From Paracoccus sp. IB05 (GTDB taxonomy: Bacteria > Pseudomonadota > Alphaproteobacteria > Rhodobacterales > Rhodobacteraceae): a stretch of 64,000 nt of DNA. This document shows positions 61,056 through 64,000 of the stretch, one piece after another (the stretch's first letter is position 1; each line of letters starts with the position of its first letter). The DNA is taken from contig NZ_JAEFCF010000010.1 in NCBI RefSeq assembly GCF_016405985.1, forward strand, positions 62,001 through 126,000, written 5' to 3'. The notes under the pieces were generated by a model. It was given only the letters and a program-made list of their open reading frames with translations, had not been told where the DNA came from and made no database searches. The translations under genes and the position numbers were made by a program.

Positions 61056-63347
61056 ATGTCGAGCGGAATGCAGGATGAAGCAGCCCAGGCAGCGCGTCAG
61101 GCGGCGCTGAATTACCACGAATTCCCCAAGCCGGGTAAGCTGGAAATCCGCGCAACCAAGCCGCTTGCCACCGGCCGCGACCTGTCGCGCGCCTATTCGC
61201 CCGGCGTGGCCGAGGCCTGCCTCGAGATCAAGGCCGACCCCTCCACCGCCTCGCGCTACACCGCACGCGCCAACCTGGTCGCCGTGATTACCAACGGTAC
61301 AGCCGTGCTGGGGCTGGGAAATATCGGGGCACTGGCGTCAAAACCCGTGATGGAAGGCAAGGCCGTCCTCTTCAAGAAATTCGCCAATATCGACTGCTTT
61401 GACATCGAGGTGAATGAAAACGACCCGGTCAAACTGGCGGAAATTGTCTGCGCGCTGGAACCATCCTTCGGCGCGATCAACCTTGAAGACATCAAGGCGC
61501 CCGATTGTTTCATCGTTGAACGACTTTGCCGCGAGCGAATGAACATCCCTGTCTTCCATGACGACCAGCATGGCACGGCAATCGTTGTCGGCGCGGCTGC
61601 GACCAATGCGATGATCGTCGCCGGCAAGAAATTCGAAGATATCAAACTGGTGTCCACCGGTGGCGGCGCGGCAGGGATCGCCTGCCTCGAAATGCTGGTG
61701 AAGCTAGGTGTCAGACGCGAGAACATCTGGCTTTGCGACCTTGAGGGTCTCGTCTACCAGGGCCGCGAGACACAGATGACGCCGCAAAAGGCGGCCTTCG
61801 CACAGGGCAGCACCCCGGCGACGCTCGCCGAGGTCATCAGGGGCGCCGATATGTTCCTTGGCCTTTCCGGCCCCGGCGTGCTGACGGCGGACATGGTCGC
61901 CACGATGACCGCAAAGCCGGTGATCTTCGCACTGGCGAACCCGACGCCCGAGATCCTTCCCGCCGAAGCCCGCGCCGTCGCCCCGGACGCGATCATCGCC
62001 ACCGGGCGGTCGGATTTCCCCAACCAGGTCAATAACGTCCTCTGCTTCCCCTTCATCTTTCGGGGGGCGCTGGATGTCGGCGCCACCACGATCAATGACG
62101 AGATGGAGCTCGCCTGTATCGAAGGCATCGCCGCGCTGGCGCGCCAGACCACCTCGGCAGAGGCTGCCGCCGCCTATCAGGGGGAACAGCTGACCTTCGG
62201 ACCGGATTACCTGATCCCGAAGCCGTTTGACCCCCGCCTGATTGGCGTTGTCGCCTCAGCTGTGGCCACTGCCGCGACCAGTTCCGGCGTGGCGGCGCGA
62301 CCGCTGACCGACCCCGAAGCCTATAAGCGCAAGCTCGACGGTTCGGTCTTCCGCTCGGCACTGCTGATGCGCCCGGTTTTCGAAGCCGCCCGCACCGTCA
62401 CCCGCCGCATCGTCTTTGCCGAAGGCGAGGATGAGCGTGTGTTGCGCGCCGCGAATGCGATGCTTGAGGAAACCACCGACGTTCCGATCCTGATTGGCCG
62501 CCCCGAAGTGATCGAGGCGCGCTGCGAACGCTACGGCCTCGCCATTCGCCCGGGCCGCGATTTCCACCTCGTGAACCCGGAAAATGACCCGCGCTACCGC
62601 GATTATTGGGGCACTTATCACGAGCTGATGGCGCGGCGCGGCGTCTCGCCCGACATCGCGCGCGCGGTGATGCGCACCAATACAACTGCCATCGCCGCCG
62701 TCATGGTGCATCGGGACGAAGCCGACAGCCTGATCTGCGGCACCTTCGGGCAATATCACTGGCATCTCAACTATATACGCCAGGTGCTCGCCCGTGACGG
62801 TCGTCATGCGGTGGCCGCACTTTCGATGATGATCCTCGAAGATGGCCCGCTTTTTGTCGCCGATACCCATGTGAATGCCGAGCCCACCGCCCAGCAGATC
62901 ATGGAAACCGCGATCGGCGCCGCCCGCCATCTGCGCCGCTTCGGCATCACGCCGAAGATCGCTTTCTGCTCGCAAAGCCAGTTCGGCAATATGGACAACC
63001 GCTCGGGCCGGGTGATGCGCGAGGCGCTGGAACTGCTCGACGCGCGCGAGCCCGATTTCGCCTATGAGGGCGAGATGAATGTCGACACCGCGCTCGACCA
63101 GGAGTTGCGCGAGCGGTTGCTGCCGGGCGCTCGGTTCGAAGGCGCGGCGAATGTGCTGCTGTTCGCTTCGGCCGATACGGCGTCGGGGGTGCGCAACATC
63201 CTCAAGATGCGCGCCGGTGGCCTGGAGGTCGGGCCGATCCTGATCGGGATGGGTAATAAGGCGCATGTGGTGACGCCGGCGATCACCGCGCGGGGCCTTC
63301 TGAACATGTCGGCCATCGCCGGCACGCCGGTTTCGCATTACGGCTGA
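61056..63347 (+). CDS. maeB: NADP-type malic enzyme with C-terminal phosphotransacetylase-like domain (MaeB)
   Basis: A 763-residue fusion. The N-terminal two-thirds are a malic enzyme: AYSPGVAEACLEIKADP, AVITNGTAVLGLGNIGALASKPVMEGKA, FHDDQHGTAIVVGAAATNAMIV and the second dinucleotide-binding loop VSTGGGAAGIACLEML. Residues about 430-763 form a phosphate acetyltransferase-like domain (IVFAEGEDERVLRAANAMLEE; TRKGILADT-like and CSQSQFGN segments). The fused domain is thought to regulate activity through acetyl-CoA rather than to transfer acetyl groups. It decarboxylates malate to pyruvate, yielding NADPH. GGGGAGATAGCC precedes ATG 61056; the upstream open frame from 61029 is not needed. Confidence 0.95.
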   Translation: MSSGMQDEAAQAARQAALNYHEFPKPGKLEIRATKPLATGRDLSRAYSPGVAEACLEIKADPSTASRYTARANLVAVITNGTAVLGLGNIGALASKPVMEGKAVLFKKFANIDCFDIEVNENDPVKLAEIVCALEPSFGAINLEDIKAPDCFIVERLCRERMNIPVFHDDQHGTAIVVGAAATNAMIVAGKKFEDIKLVSTGGGAAGIACLEMLVKLGVRRENIWLCDLEGLVYQGRETQMTPQKAAFAQGSTPATLAEVIRGADMFLGLSGPGVLTADMVATMTAKPVIFALANPTPEILPAEARAVAPDAIIATGRSDFPNQVNNVLCFPFIFRGALDVGATTINDEMELACIEGIAALARQTTSAEAAAAYQGEQLTFGPDYLIPKPFDPRLIGVVASAVATAATSSGVAARPLTDPEAYKRKLDGSVFRSALLMRPVFEAARTVTRRIVFAEGEDERVLRAANAMLEETTDVPILIGRPEVIEARCERYGLAIRPGRDFHLVNPENDPRYRDYWGTYHELMARRGVSPDIARAVMRTNTTAIAAVMVHRDEADSLICGTFGQYHWHLNYIRQVLARDGRHAVAALSMMILEDGPLFVADTHVNAEPTAQQIMETAIGAARHLRRFGITPKIAFCSQSQFGNMDNRSGRVMREALELLDAREPDFAYEGEMNVDTALDQELRERLLPGARFEGAANVLLFASADTASGVRNILKMRAGGLEVGPILIGMGNKAHVVTPAITARGLLNMSAIAGTPVSHYG

Positions 63348-63365
63348 GCCGGCGCGGGCAAGGAC

Positions 63366-63391
63366 AGCGGAGAGAGAATCACCTCTCCGCT
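63366..63391 (+). terminator. Stem-loop after maeB
   Basis: AGCGGAGAG (63366-63374) pairs with CTCTCCGCT (63383-63391) over 9 bases with an 8-base loop, 18 bases past the maeB stop. There is no T tract. Confidence 0.55.
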
Positions 63392-63415
63392 GCAAGGCGC
63401 GCGCCGCTGCGAGGC

Positions 63416-63504
63416 TTTGCAAACTTCGCGGGATTTCGCGTCACTTATGCGGGCAAATCGGATTTTGCAAATATTTCGCAACCCATCATCGCGAATTCTG
63501 CAAA
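63416..63504 (+). promoter_or_regulatory. TTTGCAAA palindromes upstream of the propionyl-CoA synthetase gene
   Basis: Two perfect TTTGCAAA palindromes are at 63416-63423 and 63464-63471. The second is followed after two bases by the imperfect copy TTTCGCAA (63474-63481), and TTCTGCAAA occurs at 63496-63504. The region is clearly AT-richer than the surrounding DNA. TTTGCAAA-type motifs are, from memory, the operators of PccR/RamB (ScfR family) regulators in Rhodobacter relatives that control propionyl-CoA or acetate metabolism. Confidence 0.5.
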
Positions 63505-63598
63505 CTTAAGCAGTTCCGGCACCACTGTTGCCGGTAACAAAGTTGCGCCCTTCGACACCCTGGCATAACAAACGCTTAAGTCAGGAGGAGGACCAGGG

Positions 63599-64000
63599 AT
63601 GGGGTATCGCGACGTCTACGCGCATTGGAAGTCCGACCCGGAAGGGTTCTGGATGGAGCAGGCCCAGGGCATCGACTGGGAAAAACAGCCCACCCGCGCG
63701 CTGAATGCCGACAACGCACCGAGTTATGAATGGTTCGCTGACGGGCTGGTGAATACCTGCTGGAATGCGGTTGACCGCCATGTCGAAGCCGGGCGCGGCG
63801 ACCAGCTGGCGATCATCCATGACAGCCCGGTCACGCATCTGAAAAAGGGCATCACTTACCGCGAATTGCAAAAACGCGTGGCCAGCCTTGCCGGCGCGCT
63901 CAGGGCAAAAGGCGTGACCAGGGGCGACCGGGTCATCATCTATATGCCGATGATCCCCGAGGCGCTGGAGGCAATGCTGGCCTGCGGCCGGCTTGGCGCG
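63599..64000 (+). CDS. prpE: Propionyl-CoA synthetase, 5' part (acyl-CoA synthetase family)
   Basis: The first 134 codons of a gene cut by the window end. The N-terminus MGYRDVYAHWKSDPEGFWMEQAQGIDWEKQPTRALNADNAPSYEWFADGLVNTCWNAVDRHV is characteristic of PrpE/acetyl-CoA synthetase-like ligases, and ITYRELQKRVASLAGALRAKGVTRGDRVIIYMPMIPEA is the adenylate-forming N-terminal core. It activates propionate with ATP and CoA. The catalytic YTSGTTG-type loop lies beyond the edge. AGGAGGAGG lies 7 bases before the ATG. The TTTGCAAA motifs upstream fit control by a short-chain acyl-CoA regulator. Confidence 0.87.
   Translation, partial: MGYRDVYAHWKSDPEGFWMEQAQGIDWEKQPTRALNADNAPSYEWFADGLVNTCWNAVDRHVEAGRGDQLAIIHDSPVTHLKKGITYRELQKRVASLAGALRAKGVTRGDRVIIYMPMIPEALEAMLACGRLGA

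Noticed and set aside
1-64000. tRNA, rRNA, insertion sequences, integrases or toxin-antitoxin pairs
   Set aside because: No cloverleaf with a GTTCRA-type arm, ribosomal RNA signature, transposase motif or terminal inverted repeat was recognised by eye. A tRNAscan or ISfinder search would settle it.

Overview
The window reads as chromosomal DNA of a GC-rich alphaproteobacterium, most likely a member of the Rhodobacteraceae. Supporting evidence: a short prolyl-tRNA synthetase without the editing insertion, an HdaA-type DnaA regulator, the proS-lolCE-lolD neighbourhood, a DUF2793 protein, and two copies of an intergenic motif built around GGAGTATTT. This is read from gene content only. No rRNA, tRNA, CRISPR array, insertion sequence or integrase was found.

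Layout. 1-5.8 kb (minus strand): a truncated MprF/UPF0104-type membrane protein, then proS, a GT4 glycosyltransferase and the Lol lipoprotein exporter. 5.9-16.9 kb (plus strand): a membrane-anchored pentapeptide-repeat protein, an AI-2E/PerM transporter, HdaA, the polyphosphate pair ppk-ppx, a GNAT acetyltransferase, a TerB-plus-J-domain protein, an endonuclease/exonuclease/phosphatase-fold protein and two small secreted proteins of unknown role.

16.9-42.9 kb is an accessory cell-surface region. An M10 serralysin-like RTX protease opens it. Then come a GT2 glycosyltransferase, a sulfotransferase-like protein, four free-standing SAM methyltransferases (two TylF/MycF-like), a complete GDP-D-glycero-D-manno-heptose pathway (hddA, gmhA and a fused hddC-gmhB), a 1517-residue methyltransferase/coiled-coil/GT2/GT4 protein, and a KpsM-KpsE-KpsT capsule export set in which KpsE carries about 310 residues of Pro/Ala-rich sequence. 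An RTX protein with a propeller-like N-terminus, a second GT2 related to the first, and a DUF2793 protein close it. Together the genes suggest a capsule or surface glycan containing heptose, probably methylated and sulfated, exported by an ABC-2 system, and flanked by type I-secreted RTX proteins.

42.9-50.4 kb: a DMT transporter, a LysE/ArgO-type exporter divergent from its LysR/ArgP-type regulator, a lysophospholipid acyltransferase, YebC, an SLC13 permease with RCK-C-like regions, and YmdB. 50.4-58.9 kb: an unknown gene, then ybgC-tolQ-tolR-tolA-(unknown)-tolB-pal-cpoB-tilS, which form the Tol-Pal envelope system. 59-64 kb: ftsH, the malic enzyme maeB with its phosphotransacetylase-like domain, and the start of a propionyl-CoA synthetase gene. 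The latter is preceded by palindromic TTTGCAAA motifs that may bind a short-chain acyl-CoA regulator.

Domain calls come from reading the translations and no database search was run. Start codons were chosen from ribosome binding sites and domain limits.
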